DNA of 35,673 bases from an uncultured Anaerobiospirillum sp. (GTDB lineage Bacteria > Pseudomonadota > Gammaproteobacteria > Enterobacterales > Succinivibrionaceae): NCBI GenBank assembly GCA_944392765.1, contig CALXXU010000025.1:1-35673 (forward strand), given 5' to 3'. The translations under genes were made by a program, and so were the position numbers. A model generated the notes under the pieces. That model saw nothing but the letters and a program-made list of their open reading frames with translations. It made no database searches and was not told the origin of the DNA. Shown here one piece after another: positions 8,479-15,884 of this stretch. Position 1 is the first letter of the stretch, and the number at the start of each line of letters is the position of its first letter.

Positions 8479-9780
8479 TTATGGGATAAAGGAACCGCCC
8501 TGCTCCTTGTTCTTATCCTTAGGCTGCTCGACCTGAGCCCACGGATCTTGCGGCGGCATCGCATCGTTGGACTGAGCTTCCGTTGACTGGGATTGCGTCT
8601 GTTGCGATTGCTCCTGCTGGGATTGCGTCTGTTGCGATTGCGCCTGTTGCGATTGCTGCGGCGCGCCGTCATTGCCCATATTTTGATAGTACTGATAATC
8701 GCTCATGGCATCCGCGCTGCCTGGAGCGTTGTAGTGGCCATCCTTGAAAATCACATTGATGATATCAAGGTTGCGCGCGAGGTTAGCCCGGCGCTGTTCC
8801 TTGCCCGCCTCATCTAAGGCGCTGTAGTCAGGACCACGGTCAACCTGATGATTAGGGCCTACGCGCGAGTACAGGTCAAACATCGGGTACATCGGATTGT
8901 GGACATTGAGCGCCAGCTCAATATTGTCCTTGGCGTGCTTTAAGTGCTTACGTACCTGCATCATCAGCATGCCGCTGTAGAGCAGCGGAATTAAGCACAG
9001 CGTCATATAGCTCAAGGAATAGTTGTAGAAGAATTGCAGCAATAAGAGCAAGGCTACCAGGGTGCTGCCGTAGGCGTTGAGGCGTAAGGCCGTGGCAAAG
9101 CTGATCTTAAGCTTGAGCGTGAGCGAAGCGAGCGGCTTGAGCAAGCATGCGGCAACCAAGACCACTAAGCCGATAATCGATAATAGCCAGATCGACACCA
9201 TGCCCCATAAAGCAAAGTAGGAGCTGCGAAAAGCCGCATCAAAGACCTGTGCCGTCGCCAAAGGCTCAAAACTACCGCCTGTTTCGCCATAAACCGCCGT
9301 CCACGGCACCGCAATTGGGCCGTCTACGGTATTGAGGATTAAATTGTTGGCCGTGAGGCTAATTGGCACCTCAATCGGCTCGGTGCTCAAAGACGAGCCC
9401 GCTGGGCGCTCGGGGTCGAGCACCGCGTCAGCGTTTAACGGATCGCCATTTAAGTTATAGGCCAAGACCGCACTGCCGTGCGAATTGCGTACGATGAGCG
9501 GGCGCATGCCATCTTGCGGATTGTTCGGGCTCAAGGTGCCCTCAGGTGAGATATAGCTTGGAGGCAGTTTCGCAACAATGGTGCTTAACTCCCAGCTTTG
9601 CAACTTGTTGAGCGCTTGCTTGACCTGATAGGTGCCCGGCACCGCCAAGACCGCGCACAACACCATCAGATACAGCAGACCTACGCCCTTGAGCTTAAAG
9701 AGCACATCAAAATAAAAGCGCTGGGACAAAACGGCCCGCACTGGCATTAAGACATAGGATAAATAACGCGACCAGTTCAA
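8479..9780 (-). CDS. DUF1189-like inner-membrane protein with Q/S-rich tail (433 aa)
   Basis: The start is TTG at 9780: GAGGAGGAG lies just upstream on this strand, and the following residues (NWSRYLSYVLMPVRAVLSQR) look like a DUF1189 N-terminus. One membrane helix lies near residues 30-50, then a periplasmic domain to about residue 190, then three more helices (SIWLLSIIGLVVLVAACLL; STLVALLLLLQFFY; LCLIPLLYSGMLMM). The cytoplasmic tail carries a low-complexity Gln/Ser/Thr tract encoded around 8570-8665, made of repeated QSQQTQ-like units. The role of the family is not known to me. First gene of the - strand operon, 113-126 bases from the divergent mepA start. Confidence 0.6.
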   Translation of the reverse strand: MNWSRYLSYVLMPVRAVLSQRFYFDVLFKLKGVGLLYLMVLCAVLAVPGTYQVKQALNKLQSWELSTIVAKLPPSYISPEGTLSPNNPQDGMRPLIVRNSHGSAVLAYNLNGDPLNADAVLDPERPAGSSLSTEPIEVPISLTANNLILNTVDGPIAVPWTAVYGETGGSFEPLATAQVFDAAFRSSYFALWGMVSIWLLSIIGLVVLVAACLLKPLASLTLKLKISFATALRLNAYGSTLVALLLLLQFFYNYSLSYMTLCLIPLLYSGMLMMQVRKHLKHAKDNIELALNVHNPMYPMFDLYSRVGPNHQVDRGPDYSALDEAGKEQRRANLARNLDIINVIFKDGHYNAPGSADAMSDYQYYQNMGNDGAPQQSQQAQSQQTQSQQEQSQQTQSQSTEAQSNDAMPPQDPWAQVEQPKDKNKEQGGSFIP

Positions 9781-9905
9781 CTGGCTCTCCTCCTCACCAC
9801 GGCAAACTGCGCTAATTATAGCAAGCTTGCACCCGACGCAAACCATCAAGCATCATTGGGCTATACTATGGCCGTTTTTAGTTTTGCTTTCACATGGTGA
9901 AGACT

Positions 9906-10874
9906 ATGGTACGTGCCGCTGTTCTTTTTGCACTCGCTGCGGGGCTGATTAACGCTTGCTCTAGCCCTTCGGCGCTCGACACCGTGGCGGCAACTCGCGC
10001 CCAAGCCCGTACCACCAGTGATAGTGCAGAGATGTTATCTGAGCAAGGCACCATCCTTATTGCCACCAATGACTTCTCGACCCAAGAGCGCATGCGCGCT
10101 CTGGCCAGACAGCAAAACCTCGCGGTTCTCACCACCTACACCCCATATCAGGGCTCAACTGCTCGCATTTATGGCTCGACGGCCTTAGGCTGTATCGCCG
10201 GAGCCGTGCCCGTCAGCGAAAGCCCCGATCTTAAATTTCAGGTCTGGGGCCAAGGACGCAATTACGCCCACCCGATCATGGCGCAGTACTTAAATGACCT
10301 TAAGGTCCGCATTAAAGCTCAAGGCCTCCCGCCCTTAGTGGTAGGCGATATTGGCCTTAAGTACGGCGGCCCCTATGGTCCTAAGTCCAATCATGCCAGC
10401 CACAACACCGACATTGACGTCGACCTGCCCTTTTTCTTTGCCGAGACTAAAGACGTTTCCGCGCACCCTGATGTCTATATTGTGCGCGGACAAAAGGTCC
10501 TGCCCACCTTCACCCCAGAGATCGCATCCCTTATCATCAGTGCCACCTCCGATCCTCGTGTCGATCGCGTCTTTGTCGCGCCGATGATCAAAATGCGCAT
10601 GTGTCAGCTCTACGAGAGCAAGCCTAATAACGGCTTTTTGCACAAGTTGCGTCCGTGGTTTGGCCACCAAGCCCATATGCATGTGCGCCTCAAGTGCCCC
10701 AGCGACAGCCCGCAGTGTCTAAGCCAAGCCCCGATTCCAGCAGGCACCGGTTGCGGCTACGAGGTTAAAAGCTGGTTTATGCCACCTCCGCCTCAGAGCA
10801 AAACCGTCCGCCCAGCTCCTAAGCCTAAAAAGGTCCTGCCACAGCAGTGCAAAATCCTGTGGTCACACCGCTAA
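9906..10874 (+). CDS. mepA: MepA-type murein endopeptidase, predicted lipoprotein
   Basis: This is a peptidase of the MepA (M74, LAS superfamily) type, which cleaves D-Ala-meso-DAP crosslinks in peptidoglycan. Using the ATG at 9906 (GGTGA five bases upstream; an in-frame ATG at 9894 has no binding site), the zinc ligands are H166 and D173 in HASHNTDIDVD and H259 in GHQAHMHVRL. The family features GCIAGA, RNYAHP and VGDI...GGP are also present. The N-terminus MVRAAVLFALAAGLINACSS fits a lipoprotein signal with C18 as the modified residue. Escherichia coli MepA has an ordinary signal peptide, so outer-membrane anchoring would be a variation. Length (322 aa) is slightly above the usual 270-280, owing to an N-terminal spacer and a Pro/Lys C-terminal tail. 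Divergent from the envelope operon. Confidence 0.92.
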   Translation: MVRAAVLFALAAGLINACSSPSALDTVAATRAQARTTSDSAEMLSEQGTILIATNDFSTQERMRALARQQNLAVLTTYTPYQGSTARIYGSTALGCIAGAVPVSESPDLKFQVWGQGRNYAHPIMAQYLNDLKVRIKAQGLPPLVVGDIGLKYGGPYGPKSNHASHNTDIDVDLPFFFAETKDVSAHPDVYIVRGQKVLPTFTPEIASLIISATSDPRVDRVFVAPMIKMRMCQLYESKPNNGFLHKLRPWFGHQAHMHVRLKCPSDSPQCLSQAPIPAGTGCGYEVKSWFMPPPPQSKTVRPAPKPKKVLPQQCKILWSHR

Positions 10875-11277
10875 GCTCAGCCTTTACTGATGCGCGCCCA
10901 GGCCTAACTAAGGTACGCCGCCTAACTGAGGTGCACTAGCAGGGCGCACTACCACTGGAGCACAAATTCTAAAGCAGGCGTTGCTAAGTTAGATGGCTGC
11001 TAGTGATGGAGTTTAAAAATTTTTAACGTGCCTGCTGCCTCGTGAAGCCTAATTGGATGGCTTGTATCTACGGATTGTCCGGCGAATCGCCCCATCAGCA
11101 CGGCGTTAAATACTTTTAAACTGGCTCACTAGATGCACTAATGCTGGCATGTTAGCTGCACTTTAGCAGGCATGTTGGAGCCAAAGAGAGAAGGGCTCAA
11201 CTTAACGGGGCATTCTTTGCCTCAAGCGGAATGATTTTGCCGCAAGGCAGAGTCTAAGCTGCCCCAAGGAGCAAGCC
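10875..11277. other. gene-free interval with short repeats
   Basis: No gene is visible. Two imperfect copies of gcctaactaaggt lie near 10902 and 10920, and two ggcatgtt copies near 11146 and 11170. A perfect 14-bp AT palindrome (ttaaaaatttttaa) lies at 11013-11026 and could be a regulator site. The last bases contain AAGGAG, the ribosome binding site of the next gene. No reliable promoter could be assigned. Confidence 0.4.
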
Positions 11278-12309
11278 ATGAGCATTCGCGATATCACCCA
11301 CAGCAATAATCTCGGCCTGAGCGTTCTTGCCAAGAGCAACGCGACGACCGCATCTGGCGGTATCGCAGCTGCAGGCCACGCCAATCCGAGCGCCTCAGCC
11401 TTTTCGGCGCTGCTCGAAAACGCGCGCGAAATCAAGGGTGTCTCCTCGGTCGCAACCAAGAGTGCGCAAGCACTGCACTCTGAGGCGATCTTAGCGACCA
11501 AGGCTGCGCATGCCCGCAGCCAAGAGAGCTCGGGCGCGCACGGCGCCCAATTTGCCGCGATCTTAGGCCAAGCCCAAGAGCAGTATGCTCCAAGCGCTCA
11601 AGCGCAATACGCCCCCGGCGCCAATGCGGCCGCTAATACCTTACTCTCGGGCAAGAGCCACGCCCTAACCCAACTTGCGACCAAACTCACCTACGATGAC
11701 CTCAAAGGCCGCATCGCAGCTTTAGAAGGTAAAGAGCTGCCTGAGGGCTCCAGCGCCCGCACCCAGGTAAGTGCACTCACCACTGAAGTAGCTCAGGTCA
11801 TCAGCACGATTGAGGCCGCTCAGTCCTATCAGATCGGGGCTAGTGCACCGAGCAATCCTGATGAGGTAGTTGAGCTCAGCGATAAGAGCTTGGACTTCTC
11901 GCCGCTCTTACCTGCAGGCCTACGCGCCTTTATGTCTGACTTAAAGTGCCCGCAAAGCGAGCTTGATAACTTCGTCAATGTCATGATCTTTGGCAGCGAA
12001 GACGGTCCCCACGGCCAAAATGCCGCCCAATACTTTGGCGCCGACCACTTAAGCGGAGCTGAGCTCAGCACCCGCATGTCCGATCTGATGGCACGTGCTA
12101 ACATCAACGCTCCGGCCTTAGGAGCGAACGACTATAACTACGTATTGCGTGATCCGCAGGCAGCCTTAGGCCAGACGATCGGGGTCAGCACCAATGCTGA
12201 TTTGGACGAGCGTGCCCTCGAGCGTGAGCTTGATAGCACCTTTAAGCGCGATATGGCCTTGATGCAGATCTTCGCCCAAGCCAACAACCAAAGCGCTTCG
12301 ATTTTCTAG
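11278..12309 (+). CDS. Ala-rich protein of unknown function (343 aa)
   Basis: The ATG at 11278 has AAGGAG seven bases upstream, so it is very likely expressed. The N-terminal ~130 residues are Ala/Ser/Gln-rich and probably disordered, with a repeat-like AQEQYAPSAQAQYAPGANA at about residues 99-117. The C-terminal part is better ordered: LLPAGLRAFMSDLKCPQSEL, FGSEDGPHGQNAAQYFGADH and a helical end (LERELDSTFKRDMALMQIF). There is no signal peptide or membrane helix. A disordered N-terminus without a cleavable signal would suit a type III or flagellar-type substrate, but that is a guess. No neighbour explains its role; the next gene is convergent. Confidence 0.75.
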   Translation: MSIRDITHSNNLGLSVLAKSNATTASGGIAAAGHANPSASAFSALLENAREIKGVSSVATKSAQALHSEAILATKAAHARSQESSGAHGAQFAAILGQAQEQYAPSAQAQYAPGANAAANTLLSGKSHALTQLATKLTYDDLKGRIAALEGKELPEGSSARTQVSALTTEVAQVISTIEAAQSYQIGASAPSNPDEVVELSDKSLDFSPLLPAGLRAFMSDLKCPQSELDNFVNVMIFGSEDGPHGQNAAQYFGADHLSGAELSTRMSDLMARANINAPALGANDYNYVLRDPQAALGQTIGVSTNADLDERALERELDSTFKRDMALMQIFAQANNQSASIF

Positions 12310-12348
12310 CAGAGCTCAGGACAGAAGTCCAACCCCAGAGCCTCCAAC

Positions 12349-12364
12349 GCCCACTCCTGTGGGC
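12349..12364. terminator. hairpin between convergent genes
   Basis: A 6-bp GC stem (gcccac/gtgggc) with a TCCT loop lies in the 97-base gap between the convergent Ala-rich protein gene and the Mrr-like gene. It could act in either direction, but it lacks a T-tract on both sides, so the call is weak. Confidence 0.35.
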
Positions 12365-12406
12365 ATTGTCGTCACTGCGCACACCAAAGCCAGCCTCGGG
12401 CTAAGT

Positions 12407-13357
12407 CTAACCCAGAGCTAAAGCTTCACGCAGCGGCGCTGACAAGCGCTCGCGCTGACTTAGCAGCATTGCGGCTATTTCGTCTGGGCCCCACAGTACT
12501 ACTTGATAGCTGAGCTTACCTGCTTGCACTGCGCTCTTCAGCTCTGAGGCAAAACCGCTCAAAGAAATGAGCATAACGTGTTGACTCTCATAGAACGGAA
12601 TCAAGCCGTCAAGATAATCCAAGACTTGAATCGTCACCGGTTGCTCGGCACTGCGCACTTGCCACAACACCCGCGCTGGCGTGGTGCTGATCAAGGTGAG
12701 GTTCTTGGCCGAAGCCTCATGCACCTCGGCGACATTGAGCCCGCGCGCTTCAATGAGCTGCGTCATCACATCACTTAACTTGAGCTCATCCTTAGCAAGC
12801 TTAGCCTTAAGCTGCAAAATTACAATTTGCTCGCGCGTCACGGCCGAGGCGACCATCGAAGCCGCATGATTCTGTTGCCAGCTGGAGTTGAGGTAATGGC
12901 TAAAGCTCTCTTCTTGCTCTAAAGACAGGCGGCTTAGGTCGCGCGACTGAAATTCCTGCAAGGAGCTGCGCAATTCCTGCGGCAATTGGCTGCGCTCTAA
13001 GGTGAAGTCATACCAATTGATGTTGCGACGCTGGGCCTTGCGCGCCGAGCGCAGCTCATCGCATTGATATTGGCCGGTCACCGTACCCACGTGCAAGGTC
13101 GATTTTTCAAGATTCTCTAAGATGACGATATCGCCCGGCTGCATCTCATAGGCAAAAGGCCAGCACGAAGCCGTGAGCGTCTGGGCCTCGCGATCTTCGA
13201 GGCCACACACCTCCTCAAAGTAGTAGGTGAGATCAGCGGCGTTGTCATAATCGTTGAGGTTCATCGGTACGCCCTCAGAACCGCAGCCGATGTAGCCTTG
13301 AGTGAGCCAGTCTTGCTCCTCCTCGCTACTTGCCGCCTCACACAGCCAAAAAGCCAT
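12407..13357 (-). CDS. Mrr-like restriction protein with degenerate nuclease site, copy 1
   Basis: The N-terminal ~135 residues follow the pattern of the domain found at the front of many Mrr-type restriction proteins: FWLCEA, GYIGCG, then WPFAYEMQPGDIVIL at residues 66-80, then VGTVTGQYQ. The C-terminal part (about 190-300) follows the order of an Mrr catalytic fold: MTQLIEARGL, LWQVR at 231-235, a hydrophobic strand VMLISLSGF, then VVLWGPDEIA. The catalytic Asp expected before the Q-x-K strand is absent (TLISTTPA), and Q-x-K is Q-V-R. I infer a non-cleaving or regulatory derivative. ATG at 13357 is preferred: GGGAG lies six bases upstream and the start MAFW matches the second copy. Lies 15 bases after a possible transposase fragment. 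Confidence 0.6.
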   Translation of the reverse strand: MAFWLCEAASSEEEQDWLTQGYIGCGSEGVPMNLNDYDNAADLTYYFEEVCGLEDREAQTLTASCWPFAYEMQPGDIVILENLEKSTLHVGTVTGQYQCDELRSARKAQRRNINWYDFTLERSQLPQELRSSLQEFQSRDLSRLSLEQEESFSHYLNSSWQQNHAASMVASAVTREQIVILQLKAKLAKDELKLSDVMTQLIEARGLNVAEVHEASAKNLTLISTTPARVLWQVRSAEQPVTIQVLDYLDGLIPFYESQHVMLISLSGFASELKSAVQAGKLSYQVVLWGPDEIAAMLLSQRERLSAPLREALALG

Positions 13358-13372
13358 TCTCATCTCCCAAAG

Positions 13373-13744
13373 CTATTTAACCCAGGCGCCTTGCGCGCAA
13401 CCATGGGCTCTACGCCCGCGCTGATGGTACATATGCACGTAATCAGATGAAGTCAGCGGCCGCTGCACGTACACGTAATGGCGATCGGCCTTACGCAGCA
13501 CCGTGACCTCTTTGAGCTGCGGAAATTCTTGCAGGAAGTCCGCTTTGAACAAAACACGACCAAAGGCGCGATCGTCTTCGACCACGCCCACTGCCTTAGT
13601 ATGGGTAATCACCGCGCGGTGCTTGTAATCGTCCCACACCGTGCTGCAGGTCAAGACGACATAGCGTACCGTGCCGTCTTTGAGCACCCGACGTTGCGCT
13701 GTCAGACTAGGCAGGTGCAGCTGGGCTAAGTCGTGCTCTACCAT
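13373..13744 (-). CDS. small protein resembling an IS1634-type transposase N-terminus (123 aa)
   Basis: ATG at 13744 with AAGGA six bases upstream. The sequence contains RRVLKDGTVRYVVLTCSTVWD, then HTKAVGVVEDDRAFGRVLF and FLQEFPQLKEV. This recalls the first ~100 residues of IS1634-family transposases, which begin with a K-x-G-x-x-YVY strand, W(D/N), and an IGxx segment. The rest of a transposase (DDE domain) is missing, and the last ~30 residues look unrelated. It is either a transposase remnant or a domesticated small protein co-transcribed with the Mrr-like gene 15 bases downstream. The resemblance is weak and unconfirmed. Confidence 0.45.
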   Translation of the reverse strand: MVEHDLAQLHLPSLTAQRRVLKDGTVRYVVLTCSTVWDDYKHRAVITHTKAVGVVEDDRAFGRVLFKADFLQEFPQLKEVTVLRKADRHYVYVQRPLTSSDYVHMYHQRGRRAHGCAQGAWVK

Positions 13745-13907
13745 AACTATTCCTTTGTTTGCATCTAGTTCTGTACCTAGAGCATAGCACTATGCACTGG
13801 CGATCTCACAACATAACGCAAGAAAGTTGACCTAGCTCGCATAATCATCCTAATTTCGCGACTCCAGATTATGGAATAAGAACATTTGGATGACCGTTTG
13901 CACGGAC

Positions 13908-13982
13908 GGCACAAAGGACAATGGTGCGCACAGCCCAGCTTGCGGCATTGCGACCAAAGTCACGCGTGACCCTTTAGAGACC
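13908..13982. repeat. imperfect direct repeat, copy A
   Basis: This copy shares 18 identical bases (gcacaaaggacaatggtg) and a longer diverged match (gcacagc-cag-ttgcgg-attgc-accaa ... acgcgt-ac ... cccttt-gagacc) with the sequence at 14492-14582. The two copies flank the ISAzo13-like transposase fragment. They may be remnants of one duplicated element. The surrounding 13745-14063 stretch contains no intact gene. Confidence 0.55.
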
Positions 13983-14063
13983 CATGGCACAACGCTGCGC
14001 TTGCAGTATTGTTCTTACCTCCACGCCAACGCTAAGGGACTGCACCATAACAAAGGTTCCACC

Positions 14064-14366
14064 TTAGTGGGTTTTACCAGCGATGTCGGAATCCTTTTTG
14101 ACCTTCCTCGGGCGACCGCCACCTTCGGCCCGATCTCTACCTCGAACCATTGGTGACTGGAGCAGCCCCTCTGCCTCTTTTTGGCCCCGTCGAACCGATT
14201 GTCGCCGCAGAGACAAGGCATCAGATACAGCAGAGGTTCCGCCCCAGCCAATTTCGTTGGCGAGCATGCCCGCCATCATTCGACGTTGCGCTTCCGAAAG
14301 CTGGCATTTTTCAGCCAGCCTGCTAAAGAACTCAAGATTGAACTGGTAGTCTGTAATGCGCTGCAA
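14064..14366 (-). pseudogene. ISAzo13-like transposase, N-terminal fragment
   Basis: The frame begins at a TTG (14366) with a near-perfect ribosome binding site, AAGGAGGTG, six bases upstream, so its 5' end is genuine. The order of motifs fits the N-terminus of ISAzo13-family transposases: RRMMAGMLANEIGWGGTSAVS (about residues 28-48), a helix-turn-helix QSVRRGQKEAEG, then a GGGRPRK segment followed by KKD. It stops after 100 codons (...SDIAGKTH). The DDE catalytic domain, normally the following ~300 residues, is absent, and I found no continuation in other frames. It is therefore a truncated remnant. The sequence on both sides is repeat-bearing debris. Confidence 0.65.
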
Positions 14367-14403
14367 CTAACACCTCCTTGAAGAGTAGCTTTCGATAAAT
14401 GTT

Positions 14404-14412
14404 TGCTATAAT
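14404..14412 (+). promoter_or_regulatory. extended -10 promoter element pointing away from the transposase fragment
   Basis: TGCTATAAT at 14404-14412 is a perfect extended -10 (TG-n-TATAAT). No good -35 is seen, which is tolerable for this class. Transcription would run rightward, divergent from the transposase fragment, into a region without an evident gene. It may be a relic promoter of the insertion element. Confidence 0.4.
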
Positions 14413-14491
14413 CTTACCACAAACTTGAAACCATTGTTTTTGTACAGCTCCTAATCTTGCGTATAAAGCACGTCATGACTTGAGTCAGGCA

Positions 14492-14582
14492 GCACAAAGG
14501 ACAATGGTGAGCACAGCTCAGTTTGCGGTATTGCCACCAAGCGCCTCAAGGAAACGCGTAACTCGTCCCTTTGAGACCGAGG
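14492..14582. repeat. imperfect direct repeat, copy B
   Basis: This is the partner of 13908-13982. It is about 16 bases longer because of extra bases in the middle. Read on the - strand it encodes a stretch ending VSKGRVTRFLEALGGNTAN, which may be the decayed coding part of the same element; copy A has lost that frame. Confidence 0.5.
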
Positions 14583-14840
14583 CTAACAGCTCAATCGTTG
14601 TGATTGCGCTGTTCCCAAACATGGAGTACACGCATAGAAGAGCTTGCGCTGACGCCAGATGGCGGCGGGGGTGGTGGGTGGGAAAGTCTAAACTTGCGCT
14701 TAAGCGGGCTGTATTGAAGCCCAATACCAAGTCGCGCCGAGCATCGACTCCGCACGACTCTGGTCGCAGCTGAGGCAGGCCCAAAGAGCCTCAGGATGCA
14801 CCTGGCACGCCCCCATACCCCAGCAACAGCAGGATTGAAG

Positions 14841-15884
14841 CTAGAGCTCTAAGGCTTGTCTGAGGGTTGGGGTGAGCCGCTCCTTTTGGCTGATGAGCTC
14901 ACGGGCCAGCTCCTCTGGGCCCCACAGCACCACGTGGAAAGCAGTCTTACCTGCCTTGACCGCAGCGGTGATGTCAGCGTCAAAGCCGCTTAAGGAAATG
15001 AGCATCGCACGCGAGCACTTGTAGATGGGCAAGATGCCTTCCATAAAATCCAAGACCTGCAAGGTCAGAGGCAGCGGCACCATTCGTACCTGCCACAGTA
15101 CTTTGACCGCAGCGTTATTTTGCGGGCTGCTAACCAAGGTGACGGTCTTGGCAGTGCTCTCAAGGACGTCAGTGACCATGAGGCCAAAGGCTTGAATCAG
15201 GCACTTGACCACATCGGCCATATTGAGCTCACCGGAAGCCAGCTTGATCTTAAGGTGCATCAGCACCAGGCGCTCGGGGCTGATCGCGGCAGGCGCTGGA
15301 TTTAAGGCCTGACGCAGCAAAAAGGCACGCTCTTGTTCGCGACTTAAGGCCGTGACTGTCGTAAGACCTGCGTTAAACACGCTACCTTCAGGCGCCCGCT
15401 GCTGCCAGCAAGCCATGAGGTAAGTGGTCAAGCGCTCCTCTTGCTCGAGGGTCAAACGACTTAAATCGCGCTCTTGGTAGACGTGCAGGGCTGTTTGCAA
15501 GTCTTGTGGCAATAAGGAGCGATCGATGGTCAAGCTAAACCAGGACACGGCGCGGCGCTGAGCTAAACGCCCTAAGCCCTCATCGCGACACTCGTAAATG
15601 CTCACGACCGTACCCAGATGCCAAATCGTGGTCTCGATATTCTCTAGGATGACGATATCGCCTACCTGCAGCTCGTAGGCAAAAGGCCAGCACGCAGCGG
15701 TCAAGGTCGTAGCCGCGTGTTCATCCAGACCACAGATATCCTCAAGGTAGAAGGTCAAATTCTTGGCCTGGGGGTAGTCGTTAAGATTCATGGCGATAGC
15801 ATCGTCGCCACAGCAGATAAAGCCTTGGCTTAAGCAAGCCTGCTCTTCGTTCAAACTTTGCGTCTCACAGATCCAAAAGGCCAT
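14841..15884 (-). CDS. Mrr-like restriction protein with degenerate nuclease site, copy 2
   Basis: This is a paralog of the 12407-13357 gene across its whole length, with a ~30-residue insertion before the C-terminal domain. The ATG at 15884 is chosen because GGGAG lies seven bases upstream and the start (MAFWICET) matches copy 1. The upstream in-frame ATG lacks a binding site. Conserved elements are GFICCG, WPFAYELQVGDIVILENIE, then VKVLWQVR, AMLISLSGF and VVLWGPEELARELI. As in copy 1, the acidic residue and lysine of the Mrr catalytic site are replaced (LWQVR, no preceding D). Keeping the fold while losing the same residues in both copies suggests an ancestral change, not random decay. Confidence 0.6.
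   Translation of the reverse strand: MAFWICETQSLNEEQACLSQGFICCGDDAIAMNLNDYPQAKNLTFYLEDICGLDEHAATTLTAACWPFAYELQVGDIVILENIETTIWHLGTVVSIYECRDEGLGRLAQRRAVSWFSLTIDRSLLPQDLQTALHVYQERDLSRLTLEQEERLTTYLMACWQQRAPEGSVFNAGLTTVTALSREQERAFLLRQALNPAPAAISPERLVLMHLKIKLASGELNMADVVKCLIQAFGLMVTDVLESTAKTVTLVSSPQNNAAVKVLWQVRMVPLPLTLQVLDFMEGILPIYKCSRAMLISLSGFDADITAAVKAGKTAFHVVLWGPEELARELISQKERLTPTLRQALEL

Larger units (their letters stand above)
14367..14840. other. IS debris interval without an intact gene
   Basis: These 474 bases between the transposase fragment and the second Mrr-like gene hold the transposase ribosome binding site, a consensus extended -10 on the + strand and the second copy of the direct repeat. 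Short open frames here have no binding sites and no recognisable domains, so I do not call them. Confidence 0.5.

Noticed and set aside
13890-14156. An 88-codon + strand open frame in the IS debris
   Set aside because: It has no convincing ribosome binding site or recognisable domain and overlaps the repeat copy and the end of the transposase fragment on the other strand.
14480-14784. Overlapping short open frames on both strands (97 and 88 codons)
   Set aside because: They mutually overlap, have no good binding sites and lie in repeat-bearing debris. Neither shows a family signature beyond the decayed repeat.
12407-15884. Calling the two Mrr-like genes active restriction enzymes
   Set aside because: The catalytic Asp and the Lys of the Q-x-K motif are missing in both copies, so only the fold is supported.
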